Below, in pieces: positions 32,640 through 43,052 of a stretch of DNA of 64,000 nt. Source of the stretch: Methylophilus sp. 5 (lineage in GTDB: Bacteria > Pseudomonadota > Gammaproteobacteria > Burkholderiales > Methylophilaceae); assembly GCF_000515275.1 (NCBI RefSeq), contig NZ_KI911560.1, positions 310,001 to 374,000 on the forward strand, written 5' to 3'. Position 1 is the first letter of the stretch. Each line of letters opens with the position of its first letter. A program made the translations under genes and the position numbers. The notes under the pieces are model-generated. The model did not search any database. It saw only the letters and a list, made by a program, of their open reading frames with translations, and was not told the DNA's origin.

Positions 32640-35405
32640 ATGACGCAACAGCAACAACGCCAGACAACCAACAGCCCGCTGACTGCCGAGCCGGTGACGT
32701 TTTATCCGCAACGGCGTGAAACGCGCAGTACTTGCTGTTATTGCGGGGTAGGCTGTGGCGTCATTATTACCACCGAAGGCAAACAGATTGTCGATGTCAA
32801 AGGCGATCCTGAGCATCCGGCCAACTTTGGCCGCTTGTGCACCAAAGGCTCGACGCTACACCTGACCACCAAGCTGGATGCACGTGCGTTATACCCCGAG
32901 GTGCGCCTGTCACGCAACCTGCCGCGAGAACAAGTGAGCTGGGACGCGGCGCTTGATCACGTGGTTGACCGCTTTGCCGACATTATCAACACCCACGGCC
33001 CGGATGCAGTGGCCTTTTACATCTCCGGCCAGTTACTCACCGAAGACTATTATGTGTTTAACAAGCTGGCCAAAGGCCTGATAGGCACTAATAATGTCGA
33101 TACCAATTCGCGCCTGTGCATGAGCTCAGCTGTGGCGGGTTATAAAGTCACGTTAGGCGCCGATGCGCCCCCGGCCTGCTATGACGATATTGACCATACA
33201 CAGTGCCTGTTTATCGCAGGCTCCAACACCGCATTTGCACACCCGATTGTGTTCCGCCGCATTGAAGATGCCAAGGCAAAAAATCCTGACATGAAAATTG
33301 TGGTGGTTGACCCACGCCGCACCGACACCGCACAACTGGCCGATTTGCATCTGGCGATTTTGCCAGGCACTGACGTCGCGCTGTTTAACGGCCTGCTGCA
33401 TGTCATGCTGTGGGAAGGCTTGCTCGATATGGCCTATATCCGCAACCATACCGAAGGCTTTGAAGCACTCAAGGAAACCGTGCGCGAATATACACCAAAA
33501 ATGGTGGCCGATATTTGCGGCGTCAGCGAAAAAGATATTATCCAGGCAGCCAAATGGTTTGGCCTGGGCCCAACGCTCTCTATGTACTGCATGGGGCTGA
33601 ACCAGTCTATTCACGGCACCGAGAAAAATGCCACCCTGATTAACCTGCACCTGGCCACCGGCCAGATTGGCAAGCCAGGCGCAGGCCCGTTCTCGCTCAC
33701 CGGTCAACCCAATGCCATGGGCGGACGCGAAGTCGGCGGCATGGCCAATCTGCTCTCAGGTCACCGTGACCTGGCCAATGCCGAGCACCGTGCCGAAGTC
33801 GCCCGTTTGTGGGGCGTGCCAGACGTACCCGCCACGCCGGGCAAAACCGCCGTCGAAATGTTTGACGCGGTCAAAAGTGGTGAAATCAAAGCGATCTGGA
33901 TTGCCTGCACCAACCCTGCGCACTCGATGCCAGACCTCAACAATGTGCTGGCCTCGCTACAAAACGCCGAGCTGGTGGTGTTACAAGATGCTTTTAATAA
34001 CACCGACAGCAACCCCTATGCCGATGTGTTTTTACCGGCCACCACCTGGGGTGAAAAAGAAGGCACGGTGACGAACTCCGAGCGCCGCATTACGCGCGTG
34101 CGCCCTGCCGCCCCCAAACCAGGCGAAGCGCGCCATGACTGGGAAGCCGTGGTCGATTTTGCACAACGGCTAGCCCAAAAGTTAGGCAAACCCGGCAGCC
34201 TGTTTCACTATCCAGATACCGAAACCATTTTTAACGAGCACCGCGAAACCACACGTGGCCGTGACCTCGACATCACAGGCTTGAGCTACAGCATTCTGGA
34301 AACACAAGGCCCGCAACAGTGGCCGTTTAAATCGGGTGCTAGCCAAGGCCAAGCGCGTTTATATACCGATGGCGTGTTCCAAAAACCAGGTGGCAAAGCA
34401 CACTTTATGAGTGCGGTTTACAAAGGCACCGCCGACAAACCAGATGCGCGTCACCCCTTTCACCTGATCACAGGTCGTTTGCGCGACCAATGGCATGGCA
34501 TGAGCCGTACCGGCATCGTGGCGCAGCTGTTTAACCATGAAGAGCAGCCTGTCATCTGGATGCATGCCAATGATATGCAGCGCCGCTCAATCAAGCATGG
34601 CGATATTGTCAAAGTCAGCAATAAACGTGGCAACCTGGTGGTGCGCGTGCAGGCTTCTGACGAAGTGCAACCGGCGCAGATTTTCATGCCAATGCACTGG
34701 AGCAGCCAGTTTATGCATGGCCTGGGCGTGAATGCATTGATGCCAGCGGCCGTCGACAAACTATCAAAACAGCCCGAGCTCAAACACACTGCCGTTAAAC
34801 TAGAAAAGTTAGACTTGCCATGGCAAATGGTCGTGATGCGCAATTGCGAAAACGCACAGCTGATTAACCACATCCGCAAATTGCTTAAACGTTTTGATTA
34901 CGCCAGTTGCGGCTTATATGGCCGCGATGCGGGCATGGTCATGCTGCGCGCCTCACACCACACGGCGCCTGACCCCGCGTTGATTACCGAGTTGGATGCG
35001 CTGCTGGAGATGACAGAAGACGCGCCCATGCTGACCTATAACGATGCCAAACGCGGCGTCAGCAAACATATTCTGGTCCAGGATAACCAGGTCACCGGCG
35101 TGCGCCTGATTGGTGAAGTGCTGGCAGCCGACTGGCTGCGTGAAGTGATGTCCAAGGGGGAGCTCACCCCCGAACTGCGTCGCTGGGCATTGGCACCGTT
35201 GAGTGCGCCACCCGCAGGCCAGCATAGCCGTGGCAAAATTATTTGTAACTGCCTGGATGTCTCGGAAAACGAGATTATCGAAACACTGGAAATGGGCGCC
35301 GATTTGCCCACCCTGCAAAACAAGCTCAAGTGCGGCACCAGCTGTGGCTCATGCCTGCCTGAGCTAAAACGCCTGGTCAAATTGCATGGCAAGGTGCACG
35401 CTTGA
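32640..35405 (+). CDS. nasA: Assimilatory nitrate reductase catalytic subunit, NasA type with C-terminal BFD domain
   Basis: A 921-residue Mo-bis-MGD enzyme. The [4Fe-4S] ligands are C32, C35, C39 and C67 (TCCYCGVGCG..GRLCTKG), and the predicted Mo ligand is C160 (NSRLCMSSA). Large molybdopterin domains follow (FVRR.. [31 protein letters not shown], and the C-terminal barrel LITGRLRDQWHGMSRTG). The last ~60 residues form a BFD-like [2Fe-2S] domain (IICNCLDVSENEI..LKCGTSCGSC), as in Klebsiella NasA, which takes electrons from a NasC-type reductase or ferredoxin. No separate nasC is adjacent. It is the last gene of operon 1; the start at 32640 lies 16 nt after nirD. Confidence 0.95.
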   Translation: MTQQQQRQTTNSPLTAEPVTFYPQRRETRSTCCYCGVGCGVIITTEGKQIVDVKGDPEHPANFGRLCTKGSTLHLTTKLDARALYPEVRLSRNLPREQVSWDAALDHVVDRFADIINTHGPDAVAFYISGQLLTEDYYVFNKLAKGLIGTNNVDTNSRLCMSSAVAGYKVTLGADAPPACYDDIDHTQCLFIAGSNTAFAHPIVFRRIEDAKAKNPDMKIVVVDPRRTDTAQLADLHLAILPGTDVALFNGLLHVMLWEGLLDMAYIRNHTEGFEALKETVREYTPKMVADICGVSEKDIIQAAKWFGLGPTLSMYCMGLNQSIHGTEKNATLINLHLATGQIGKPGAGPFSLTGQPNAMGGREVGGMANLLSGHRDLANAEHRAEVARLWGVPDVPATPGKTAVEMFDAVKSGEIKAIWIACTNPAHSMPDLNNVLASLQNAELVVLQDAFNNTDSNPYADVFLPATTWGEKEGTVTNSERRITRVRPAAPKPGEARHDWEAVVDFAQRLAQKLGKPGSLFHYPDTETIFNEHRETTRGRDLDITGLSYSILETQGPQQWPFKSGASQGQARLYTDGVFQKPGGKAHFMSAVYKGTADKPDARHPFHLITGRLRDQWHGMSRTGIVAQLFNHEEQPVIWMHANDMQRRSIKHGDIVKVSNKRGNLVVRVQASDEVQPAQIFMPMHWSSQFMHGLGVNALMPAAVDKLSKQPELKHTAVKLEKLDLPWQMVVMRNCENAQLINHIRKLLKRFDYASCGLYGRDAGMVMLRASHHTAPDPALITELDALLEMTEDAPMLTYNDAKRGVSKHILVQDNQVTGVRLIGEVLAADWLREVMSKGELTPELRRWALAPLSAPPAGQHSRGKIICNCLDVSENEIIETLEMGADLPTLQNKLKCGTSCGSCLPELKRLVKLHGKVHA

Positions 35406-35543
35406 TGTGCTCACTTGAATTGCCGAGACGCTCTTGGCCCATATGATGATACACGGGCGATGCTTATTTTTTTGATAACAAGCCAAGTGCGCCAGCGCCT
35501 GCATATAAAGTAAAGGTCGATGCTGGTGCAATCAGCTCAATGC

Positions 35544-35558
35544 GCACCATTATTGTGC
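35544..35558. promoter_or_regulatory. NtrC-type binding site upstream of nas operon 2
   Basis: GCAC-CATTATT-GTGC fits the NtrC core exactly, about 130 bp upstream of the sigma-54 promoter at 35689. A further GGTGCA half-site at 35525-35530 faces it. The surrounding 35406-35688 holds no gene. Confidence 0.75.
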
Positions 35559-35688
35559 GCCGCACTATTACCATACCCCTGCGTTGCTGTCTGGCCAGCA
35601 AATAAATGACAGATTAGCCAGAAATAATCCAATCAATAACAGTCACTTATCACATTCCCATCCCGCTCAGAAGCACCACCTAAATTTC

Positions 35689-35704
35689 TGGCACGCCAAT
35701 TGCT
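35689..35704 (+). promoter_or_regulatory. Sigma-54 promoter of nas operon 2
   Basis: TGGCACG-CCAA-TTGCT, a perfect RpoN consensus, differing from the operon 1 promoter only in two spacer bases. GG is at 35690-35691 and GC at 35702-35703. Predicted transcription start is near 35715, leaving a leader of about 210 nt before nirB2. Confidence 0.88.
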
Positions 35705-35758
35705 TTTATGACAATAAATCTCGTTGATTAACGATGATTACTTTATTTAATAAGGGAT

Positions 35759-35854
35759 GCTTTAGTCAGGCAATCCCTTTATGGACAACGGCGTTCATAG
35801 CTTATTTTCGTACTGCCTCAGGTAGTCGCTCGATAAGCTGTGGACGCCTTTTTT
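35759..35854 (+). promoter_or_regulatory. ANTAR-type antitermination leader of nas operon 2
   Basis: Hairpin P2 is GGAC-AACGGC-GTTC (35783-35796), with A1 and G4 of the ANTAR hexaloop and one G-U pair. It overlaps the 5' arm of a long terminator: GGCGT (35790-35794) pairs with ACGCC (35844-35848), ATAGCTTAT pairs with ATAAGCTGT, and TTTTTT follows. A candidate P1, GCTT-TAGTC-AGGC (35759-35771), lies 11 nt upstream inside an outer AAGGGAT/ATCCCTT pairing. P1 is less canonical than P2. The design parallels the operon 1 leader although the sequences differ. Confidence 0.75.
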
Positions 35855-35926
35855 CGTTTTTAAGCCTAGTAAATATTTAGTAAACCGCAATGCATGCACA
35901 TGCTTGCCTCTGATAGGAAACACACG

Positions 35927-38491
35927 ATGAATCAACTTACCCGCGTAGTAGTGGTCGGCAACGGCATGGTGGGACATTATTTTATGCAGGAGCTGGTCAA
36001 GCGCCACCCGGACCTGACAGCCGCAAACCTGCAAGTCACCGTATTGGGCGAAGAGCCACGCCCTGCGTACGATCGTGTGCACCTCTCCAGCTTTTTCTCA
36101 GGCAGCACGGCTGAAGATCTTTCATTAGTCGAACCTGGTTTTTATGACCGCCCGGGCCTGGAGTTATGCCTGAATGCCCGCGTCAGCCACATTGACCGCC
36201 ACCAGCATACCGTCACCCTCACAGACAACACCGTCTTGCCCTATGACAAGCTGGTATTGGCGACCGGCTCTTTCCCATTTGTGCCATCGGTCGCCGGGCG
36301 TGATCGTGACAACTGCTTTGTATACCGCACCATTGAAGACCTGGAAGCCATGACCGCAGCCGGCAAAACATCCAAAAGCGGTGTGGTGGTCGGCGGTGGC
36401 CTGCTGGGCTTGGAATGCGCCAAAGCATTGCGCGACATGGGTCTCGACACCCATGTGGTGGAATTTGCCCCACGCCTGATGGCAGTACAAGTCGATGAGG
36501 CTGGCGGCAAAGTATTGCGCAGCAAGATTGAAGAACTGGGCGTACACGTGCACACCAGCCGCAACACCACCGCGATTGTGGACGGCGCAACCGCACGTCA
36601 TCGCATGGTGTTTTTTGATGAAACCTGGCTGGAAACCGACATGATCGTGTTCTCCGCCGGTATCCGCCCACGTGATGAACTGGCACGCGAATCTGGCCTG
36701 GCCATCGGCGCCCGCGGCGGTATCGCCATTGATGATTTCTCGCGCTCCAGTGACCACGACATTTACGCGATTGGCGAATGCGCCAGCTGGCACGACGAGA
36801 TGTACGGCCTGGTGGCACCTGGTTACGATATGGCGCGCACCGCATGTGCGCACTTGTCAGGTGAAACCACGGCCACCTTTCAGGGTGCAGACATGAGCAC
36901 CAAACTCAAACTGATGGGCGTCGATGTGGCCAGTGTTGGTGATGCGCATGGCAAGACCCATGGTTGCCGCAGCTATCAGTACACGGATGAAGTACGCAAT
37001 ATCTACAAAAAAATCGTCGTTAGCGAAGATGGCAAAAAACTGCTGGGCGCGGTGTTAATCGGCAATGCCGATGAATATGGCACGCTGCAACAGATGACCG
37101 TCAATGAGATGCCTTTGCCGGAAAACCCGGAGTTTTTGATTCTGCCTGCCAGCGATGGCAAAGAAAAACCAGGCCTGGGCGTGGATGCCCTGCCAGACAC
37201 GGCGGTGCTCTGCTCCTGTAACAACGTGAGCAAAGGCGCAATTGGCGAGGCGGTGGCTGCGGGTAATTGCAGTATAGGTGCCATCAAATCCTGTACGAAA
37301 GCCGGTACAGCCTGCGGCGGCTGCGTGCCACTGGTGACACAAGTGATGAAAGCACAGATGGTGAAACTGGGCATGACAGTGAATAACCATCTGTGCGAAC
37401 ACTTCCCATATTCGCGCCAGGAGCTTTACCACCTGGTGCGTGTTGAGCAAATCCGCACGTTTGACGAACTATTGGAAAAACATGGCAAAGGCATGGGTTG
37501 TGACATTTGTAAACCAACCGCAGCCAGTGTGCTGGCTTCGTGCTGGAACGACTTTATCCTGAAAAAAGACTTGGCTTCACTGCAAGACTCCAATGACTAC
37601 TTTCTCGGCAATATCCAGAAAGACGGCAGTTACTCAGTGGTGCCACGTATGCCAGGCGGCGAAGTCACCCCTGACGGCCTGATTGCGATTGGCCAGATTG
37701 CCAAAAAATATAATTTGTATACCAAGGTCACTGGCGGTGCACGGGTTGATATGTTTGGTGCCCGCGTTGAGCAATTACCTAATATTTGGGAAGAGTTGAT
37801 CGCCGCTGGCTTTGAGTCCGGCCATGCCTATGGCAAATCATTGCGCACAGTAAAAAGCTGCGTTGGCTCGACCTGGTGCCGTTATGGTGTGGATGACAGC
37901 GTTGGCCTCGCCGTGCAGTTGGAGAACCGTTACAAAGGCTTGCGCGCACCGCACAAAATCAAGTTTGGTGTCTCAGGTTGTACGCGTGAATGTGCCGAGG
38001 CTCAAGGCAAAGACGTCGGTTTAATCGCCACCGAAAGCGGCTGGAACCTCTATGTGTGTGGTAACGGCGGCATGAAGCCACGCCACGCCGAGCTGATTGC
38101 CAGCGACCTCACTAAAGAAGAGGCGATCCGCATGATAGACCGATTCCTCATGTTCTATATCCGCACCGCCGACCGCCTGCAACGCACCAGCACCTGGCGC
38201 GACAACATGGAAGGTGGCCTGGACTACCTGCGTAACGTCGTGATCAATGACTCGCTCGGTTTGGGCGCTGAGCTGGAAGCACAAATGCAACACGTGGTCG
38301 ACAACTATCAGGACGAATGGAAAACCGCTGTCAACGACCCTGAAGTGCGCAAACGTTTCCGCAGCTTTGTAAACAGCGCGGCTGGCGATAACAACATCGT
38401 CTTTGTCAACGAACGCGAACAAATGCGCCCGGCGACGGTACAGGAAAAACAGGCTGCGAAGGTGATCCCTATCCTCGCCACCACAGAATAA
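35927..38491 (+). CDS. nirB: Assimilatory nitrite reductase large subunit (operon 2)
   Basis: An 854-residue second NirB, clearly divergent from the operon 1 copy. It starts MNQLTRVVVVGNGMVGHYFMQELVKR with AGGAAA upstream. FAD domain (1-~310; GVVVGGGLLGLECAKAL), BFD [2Fe-2S] (LCSCNNVSKGAI..CTKAGTACGGC), ferredoxin-like half-domains, and siroheme/[4Fe-4S] site (SCVGSTWC..SGCTRECAEA) are all present. The C-terminal extension (about 780-854: FRSFVNSAAGDNN..) is typical of E. coli/Pseudomonas NirB and absent from the first copy. It lies 15 nt before a NirD of the non-Rieske type, so the pair is an E. coli-like NirBD. Confidence 0.95.
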   Translation: MNQLTRVVVVGNGMVGHYFMQELVKRHPDLTAANLQVTVLGEEPRPAYDRVHLSSFFSGSTAEDLSLVEPGFYDRPGLELCLNARVSHIDRHQHTVTLTDNTVLPYDKLVLATGSFPFVPSVAGRDRDNCFVYRTIEDLEAMTAAGKTSKSGVVVGGGLLGLECAKALRDMGLDTHVVEFAPRLMAVQVDEAGGKVLRSKIEELGVHVHTSRNTTAIVDGATARHRMVFFDETWLETDMIVFSAGIRPRDELARESGLAIGARGGIAIDDFSRSSDHDIYAIGECASWHDEMYGLVAPGYDMARTACAHLSGETTATFQGADMSTKLKLMGVDVASVGDAHGKTHGCRSYQYTDEVRNIYKKIVVSEDGKKLLGAVLIGNADEYGTLQQMTVNEMPLPENPEFLILPASDGKEKPGLGVDALPDTAVLCSCNNVSKGAIGEAVAAGNCSIGAIKSCTKAGTACGGCVPLVTQVMKAQMVKLGMTVNNHLCEHFPYSRQELYHLVRVEQIRTFDELLEKHGKGMGCDICKPTAASVLASCWNDFILKKDLASLQDSNDYFLGNIQKDGSYSVVPRMPGGEVTPDGLIAIGQIAKKYNLYTKVTGGARVDMFGARVEQLPNIWEELIAAGFESGHAYGKSLRTVKSCVGSTWCRYGVDDSVGLAVQLENRYKGLRAPHKIKFGVSGCTRECAEAQGKDVGLIATESGWNLYVCGNGGMKPRHAELIASDLTKEEAIRMIDRFLMFYIRTADRLQRTSTWRDNMEGGLDYLRNVVINDSLGLGAELEAQMQHVVDNYQDEWKTAVNDPEVRKRFRSFVNSAAGDNNIVFVNEREQMRPATVQEKQAAKVIPILATTE

Positions 38492-38506
38492 TCAATGGAG
38501 TCACAG

Positions 38507-38890
38507 ATGAGTCAGTTACAACAAGCAGTGTCATCAGATGCTGTCATGAATCAAATCGCAGACAATTTAGGCACCTGGCACTCAGTGTGTGCCCTGGAAG
38601 ACATCTGGCCGAATATGGGCGTCTGCGCATTGCTCGACGGCCGTCAGGTTGCCATTTTCCGCCTGCAGGACAATCAGCTCTACGCTATGGATAACTACGA
38701 TCCGCACAGCGACGCCAACGTGCTGTCGCGTGGCATCGTCGGTGATTTAGGCGGCGAACGTGTAGTCGCCTCGCCTATCTACAAGCATCACTACCAGTTG
38801 CGTACCGGTGTTTGTGTAGAGGATGCCAGCATCTGCCTCAAGACTTACCCGGTAGAACTGCGTGATGGCGCAGTCTGGGTGCAGGTCTAG
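38507..38890 (+). CDS. nirD: Nitrite reductase small subunit lacking Rieske ligands (operon 2)
   Basis: A 127-residue NirD of the E. coli type. The fold is recognisable (GVCALLDGRQVAIFRL, SRGIVGD, VVASPIYKHHYQL), but both Rieske motifs are degenerate: position 65 is Asp instead of Cys in DPH, Ser89 replaces the second Cys and Tyr92 the second His. No [2Fe-2S] cluster can form; E. coli NirD is likewise without ligands. The ATG at 38507 is used because GGAG precedes it by 6 nt. An N-terminal extension of about 20 residues is unusual. It sits between nirB2 and the nitrate-reductase fusion. Confidence 0.92.
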   Translation: MSQLQQAVSSDAVMNQIADNLGTWHSVCALEDIWPNMGVCALLDGRQVAIFRLQDNQLYAMDNYDPHSDANVLSRGIVGDLGGERVVASPIYKHHYQLRTGVCVEDASICLKTYPVELRDGAVWVQV

Positions 38891-38912
38891 GTCACATCGG
38901 GGTTAGCGGTCT

Positions 38913-41900
38913 ATGGTCACGCAGGTAAAATCAGTCTGTCCTTATTGCGGTGTCGGTTGCGGCATTGTGATGGAAGTAGAAAACCATAAAGTGATCAAGG
39001 TCTACGGCGACAAGCAGCATCCGACCAACTTTGGCCGACTGTGCACCAAAGGCAATACCTGCGCACAAGCCCTTGCCGACTCTGGCCGCTTGGAATATGC
39101 CTATGTGCGCCCAGCGCGCGGGCAAGAGTCAGTGCGTACCGGCATGGATGCCGCCATTAAGGAAACCGCCCGCCGCCTGCGCGCCATTTTGGACGACCAT
39201 GGACCGGATGCGATTGCCCTCTATGTCTCAGGCCAGATGTCGATAGAATCGCAGTACCTCGCCAACAAACTGGTCAAGGGCTATCTCGGCAGCAACAATA
39301 TTGAATCCAACTCACGCCTGTGTATGGCCAGCGCAGGCAGTGGCTATAAATTGTCGCTAGGAGCTGATGGCCCACCCGGCTCTTACCAGGACTTTGACCA
39401 GACCGACTTGTTCTTCGTCATTGGTGCCAACATGGCCGATTGCCACCCGATTTTATTCCTGCGCATGATGGATAGAGTCAAAGCCGGGGCGAAATTGATT
39501 GTGGTGGATCCTCGCCGCAACACCACGGCTGACAAAGCAAACCTGTTTATGCAGATCAAGCCGGGCACAGATTTAGCCTTACTCAATGGCCTGTTGCATC
39601 TGCTGGTAAAAAATGGCCACACCGACGCCGCATTTATTGCCGAATTCACCGAAGGCTGGGAAGTCATGCCAGACTTTTTGGAGGCATATTCACCAGCAAA
39701 AGTCGCAGAGATCACCGGCATCGATGAACACGCACTCCGCCAGGCCGCAGAGTGGATAGGCACCAGCAAAAACTGGATCAGTTGCTGGACCATGGGCCTC
39801 AACCAAAGCACGCATGGCACCTGGAACACCAACGCGATTTGTAACCTGCACCTGGCCACCGGCGCCATCTGCCGCCCTGGCAGTGGCCCGTTCTCTCTCA
39901 CCGGGCAACCTAATGCCATGGGCGGCCGCGAAATGGGCTATATGGGCCCTGGCCTGCCAGGCCAGCGCTCAGTGCTAGTCGAACAGGATCGCCAGTTTAT
40001 AGAAAACCTGTGGCAAGTGCCCGAAGGCACACTGCACACTCGCCTGGGTGGCGGCACCGTCGCTATGTTTGAGCAAATGATGGCAGGCCAAATTAAAGCA
40101 TGCTGGGTCATTTGCACCAACCCTGTGGCGAGCATGGCCAACCGTAAAAATGTGATTGCGGGCTTGGAAAAAGCCGAGCTGGTGATTGCCCAGGATGCCT
40201 TCCTGGATACTGAAACCAACCGCTATGCTGACATTCTGCTACCTGGTGCGTTGTGGGCCGAGGCAGAAGGCGTAATGATTAACTCAGAACGCAATATGAC
40301 CTTGATGCAGCATGCCGTGAACCCGCCGGGTGAAGCGATGGCAGACTGGCAGATCATTGCCAAAGTCGCTTGTGAGATGGGTTTTAGCGAAGGCTTCAGC
40401 TACACCTCTGCCGCTGAAGTGTTTGAAGAAATCACTCGCGCCTCTAACCTGAAAACCGGCTACGACATCCGCGGTGTGAGCCATGACAAGTTACGCCAGC
40501 AACCTCTGCAATGGCCATGCGCGCCAGACAACACAGAAGATCGCCATCCGGTTCGCTATCTCAACGACGGCATCAGCCAAAAGCTGACCATTCGCGAAGA
40601 TGGTAGCCAACCGCGTATTGCGTTTGCCACCGCCAGCGGCAAAGGCGTGTTTTTTGCCCGCCCGCATATGGACCCAGCCGAACTGCCAGACCCAGACTAC
40701 CCGTTTGTACTCAACACCGGCCGCCTGCAACACCAATGGCACACCATGACCAAAACCGGCAAGATTGCCACGCTGAACAAGCTCAACCCTGGCCCGTTTG
40801 TAGAGCTGCACCCCGAAGATGCTGCTGCGTTAGGCATACAAGACAAAGATCAGGTCGAGATTCGCTCGCGGCGTGGCCGTGCCGTATTACCGGCCGTGGT
40901 GACCGACCGCGTGCGCGCAGGTAACTGCTTTGCACCTTTTCACTGGAACGATGTGTTTGGGGATGATTTAACCATTAATGCCGTCACCAGTGATGCCATA
41001 GACCCCATTTCGCAACAACCCGAATTCAAATTCTGCGCCGTGGCCATGACACGCGTCTCCGCCCCACGCACGTCAGATAAACACATCCCGGCAGAGATCA
41101 GTACCAGTGATGCAATCAATCACGCCAAGGAATTAGAGATGAAAGATATTGACGCATTCGCCAGACTGCTTGGCCTGGATGCACCAGCGGAAATCACCCT
41201 GGATGCCCAGGAGCAGTTGTATTTACAGGGATTTATTACTGGCCTGCGTACAGAAGAATCACGCAAGCTAGGCGGTGTCCCTACATTGCCAGAGGGTGCG
41301 CCACTGGCCCCCACCAAGCATTTATTAGTCAACGGCATATTAGCAGGGCTATTTGCACGCAGTTGGCTGCCTGCTGAGAGCCATTTAGCTGGCCTGCCGC
41401 TAGCACCAGCCAGCGCACCAATGACCATTCTCTGGGCCTCGCAAACCGGTAATGCAGAAGGCTTTGCCGAAAAGTGTGCAGAACAGTTCAAAGCGCAAAG
41501 CCGTCGTGTCAATATCAGTCAGATGGACAGTTTCAAAGTGACAGACCTGGCCTCCACCACGCAATTGCTCATACTCACCAGCACCTTTGGTGATGGCGAT
41601 CCGCCTGATAATGCTCATCAGTTTTGGGCTGCGCTACAGGCAGACAATGCACCAAATCTGCAAAATACGCAGTTTTCGGTACTGGCCTTTGGCGACTCGA
41701 ACTATGATCAATTTTGTGGCTTTGGCCGTAAACTGGATGCGCGACTAGAAGCGCTGGGTGCACAACGCCTGAGCGATCGTGTGGACTGTGAGCCGGACTT
41801 TGAACAACCCGCTAACGAATGGCTGGGCAAAGTGATGACTGCCTTAGCCAATAGTGCCGCCAGCGTGGCGCAACCCGCCATGGCACTGGCCGGGGATGCA

Positions 41901-43049
41901 GATGAAGCAGTGGCAGAAACTGCCGCAGCAACGCCTTCAGGCTATACCCGCCAGCACCCACTCAAAGCGCCATTAGTCATTAACCAGCGCCTCAATGCCC
42001 ACGGCGCAGAGAAAGAAATACGCCAGTTTGGCTTTGACCTCACCAATAGTGGCTTCAGCTATGAAGCGGGCGATGCACTCGGCGTCTGGCCCACCAACTG
42101 CCCTGAACTGGTAGGCGACATGCTGAGTGCGCTCAAACTCTCACCCTCCACCATGGTGAGCGTCAAAGATCACGGCGACATCGCTTTAGTGGATGCACTA
42201 TCACATCACTATGAGATTGCCCGCATCACGCCTGACCTGCTCAAATTTGTGCAAGAGCGCAGTGCTAGCAGCGCGCTTGCCAGTTTGATGGCCGACGACA
42301 AAGCCCTCAAAGACTGGCTATGGGGTAAACAAATCATCGACGTATTACAGGCATATCCCATCAAAGTCGAAGCAAGCGAATGGCTGGCAGTGTTAAAACG
42401 CCTGCAACCGCGCCTTTACTCCATTTCGTCCAGCCCGAAAACACATCCCAACCAGGTGCACCTGACTGTTTCCACCGTGCGTTACGGTAAAGACAACGCG
42501 CGTGGCGGCGTTTGCTCCACCTTTATGGCTGACCGCGCAGGTGATATCAATGTGCCTATTTTTCTACAACTCTCAGCACATTTCCGCCCACCAAAAAACC
42601 CGGATGCACCGCTGATTATGGTCGGCCCCGGCACCGGCATCGCGCCATTTATCGCCTTTTTGCAAGAGCGCCAGGCCACCGCAGCGCCAGGTAAAAACTG
42701 GCTGTTTTTTGGTGAGCAACACGCCACCACCGACTTTTACTACCGCGAAGAATTAGAGACACTACAACAAGCAGGCGTGTTGACCCGCCTGGATACCGCC
42801 TTCTCACGCGACCAAGCCGACAAGATTTATGTGCAACACCGCATGCTGGAACAAGGCGAACAGCTATGGCAATGGCTGCAACAAGGTGCCCATTTCTGCG
42901 TGTGCGGCGATGCCAGCCGTATGGCAAAAGATGTGGATGCAGCCTTGAAAACGATTGTGCAAACGCACGGCAAGATGAGTGCAGAAGATGCCGCTGACTA
43001 TGTGTCAAAAATGTCCCAGGAAAAACGATACGTGCGGGATGTTTACTAA
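38913..43049 (+). CDS. Nitrate reductase fused to CysJ-like diflavin reductase
   Basis: A 1378-residue fusion. Residues 1-~720 are a NasA-type Mo-bis-MGD reductase: [4Fe-4S] at C9, C12, C16, C44; Mo ligand C137 (NSRLCMAS); [33 protein letters not shown] linker (~720-835) leads to a flavodoxin-like FMN domain ([50 protein letters not shown]). The FAD domain (~1015-1220; [29 protein letters not shown]) and the NADPH domain ([18 protein letters not shown]; ending EKRYVRDVY as in CysJ) complete it. It should carry electrons from NADPH through FAD and FMN to Mo in one chain, so it needs no separate NasC. Similar bifunctional entries are known in Pseudomonas and methylotrophs. Confidence 0.94.
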   Translation: MVTQVKSVCPYCGVGCGIVMEVENHKVIKVYGDKQHPTNFGRLCTKGNTCAQALADSGRLEYAYVRPARGQESVRTGMDAAIKETARRLRAILDDHGPDAIALYVSGQMSIESQYLANKLVKGYLGSNNIESNSRLCMASAGSGYKLSLGADGPPGSYQDFDQTDLFFVIGANMADCHPILFLRMMDRVKAGAKLIVVDPRRNTTADKANLFMQIKPGTDLALLNGLLHLLVKNGHTDAAFIAEFTEGWEVMPDFLEAYSPAKVAEITGIDEHALRQAAEWIGTSKNWISCWTMGLNQSTHGTWNTNAICNLHLATGAICRPGSGPFSLTGQPNAMGGREMGYMGPGLPGQRSVLVEQDRQFIENLWQVPEGTLHTRLGGGTVAMFEQMMAGQIKACWVICTNPVASMANRKNVIAGLEKAELVIAQDAFLDTETNRYADILLPGALWAEAEGVMINSERNMTLMQHAVNPPGEAMADWQIIAKVACEMGFSEGFSYTSAAEVFEEITRASNLKTGYDIRGVSHDKLRQQPLQWPCAPDNTEDRHPVRYLNDGISQKLTIREDGSQPRIAFATASGKGVFFARPHMDPAELPDPDYPFVLNTGRLQHQWHTMTKTGKIATLNKLNPGPFVELHPEDAAALGIQDKDQVEIRSRRGRAVLPAVVTDRVRAGNCFAPFHWNDVFGDDLTINAVTSDAIDPISQQPEFKFCAVAMTRVSAPRTSDKHIPAEISTSDAINHAKELEMKDIDAFARLLGLDAPAEITLDAQEQLYLQGFITGLRTEESRKLGGVPTLPEGAPLAPTKHLLVNGILAGLFARSWLPAESHLAGLPLAPASAPMTILWASQTGNAEGFAEKCAEQFKAQSRRVNISQMDSFKVTDLASTTQLLILTSTFGDGDPPDNAHQFWAALQADNAPNLQNTQFSVLAFGDSNYDQFCGFGRKLDARLEALGAQRLSDRVDCEPDFEQPANEWLGKVMTALANSAASVAQPAMALAGDADEAVAETAAATPSGYTRQHPLKAPLVINQRLNAHGAEKEIRQFGFDLTNSGFSYEAGDALGVWPTNCPELVGDMLSALKLSPSTMVSVKDHGDIALVDALSHHYEIARITPDLLKFVQERSASSALASLMADDKALKDWLWGKQIIDVLQAYPIKVEASEWLAVLKRLQPRLYSISSSPKTHPNQVHLTVSTVRYGKDNARGGVCSTFMADRAGDINVPIFLQLSAHFRPPKNPDAPLIMVGPGTGIAPFIAFLQERQATAAPGKNWLFFGEQHATTDFYYREELETLQQAGVLTRLDTAFSRDQADKIYVQHRMLEQGEQLWQWLQQGAHFCVCGDASRMAKDVDAALKTIVQTHGKMSAEDAADYVSKMSQEKRYVRDVY

Positions 43050-43052
43050 AAT

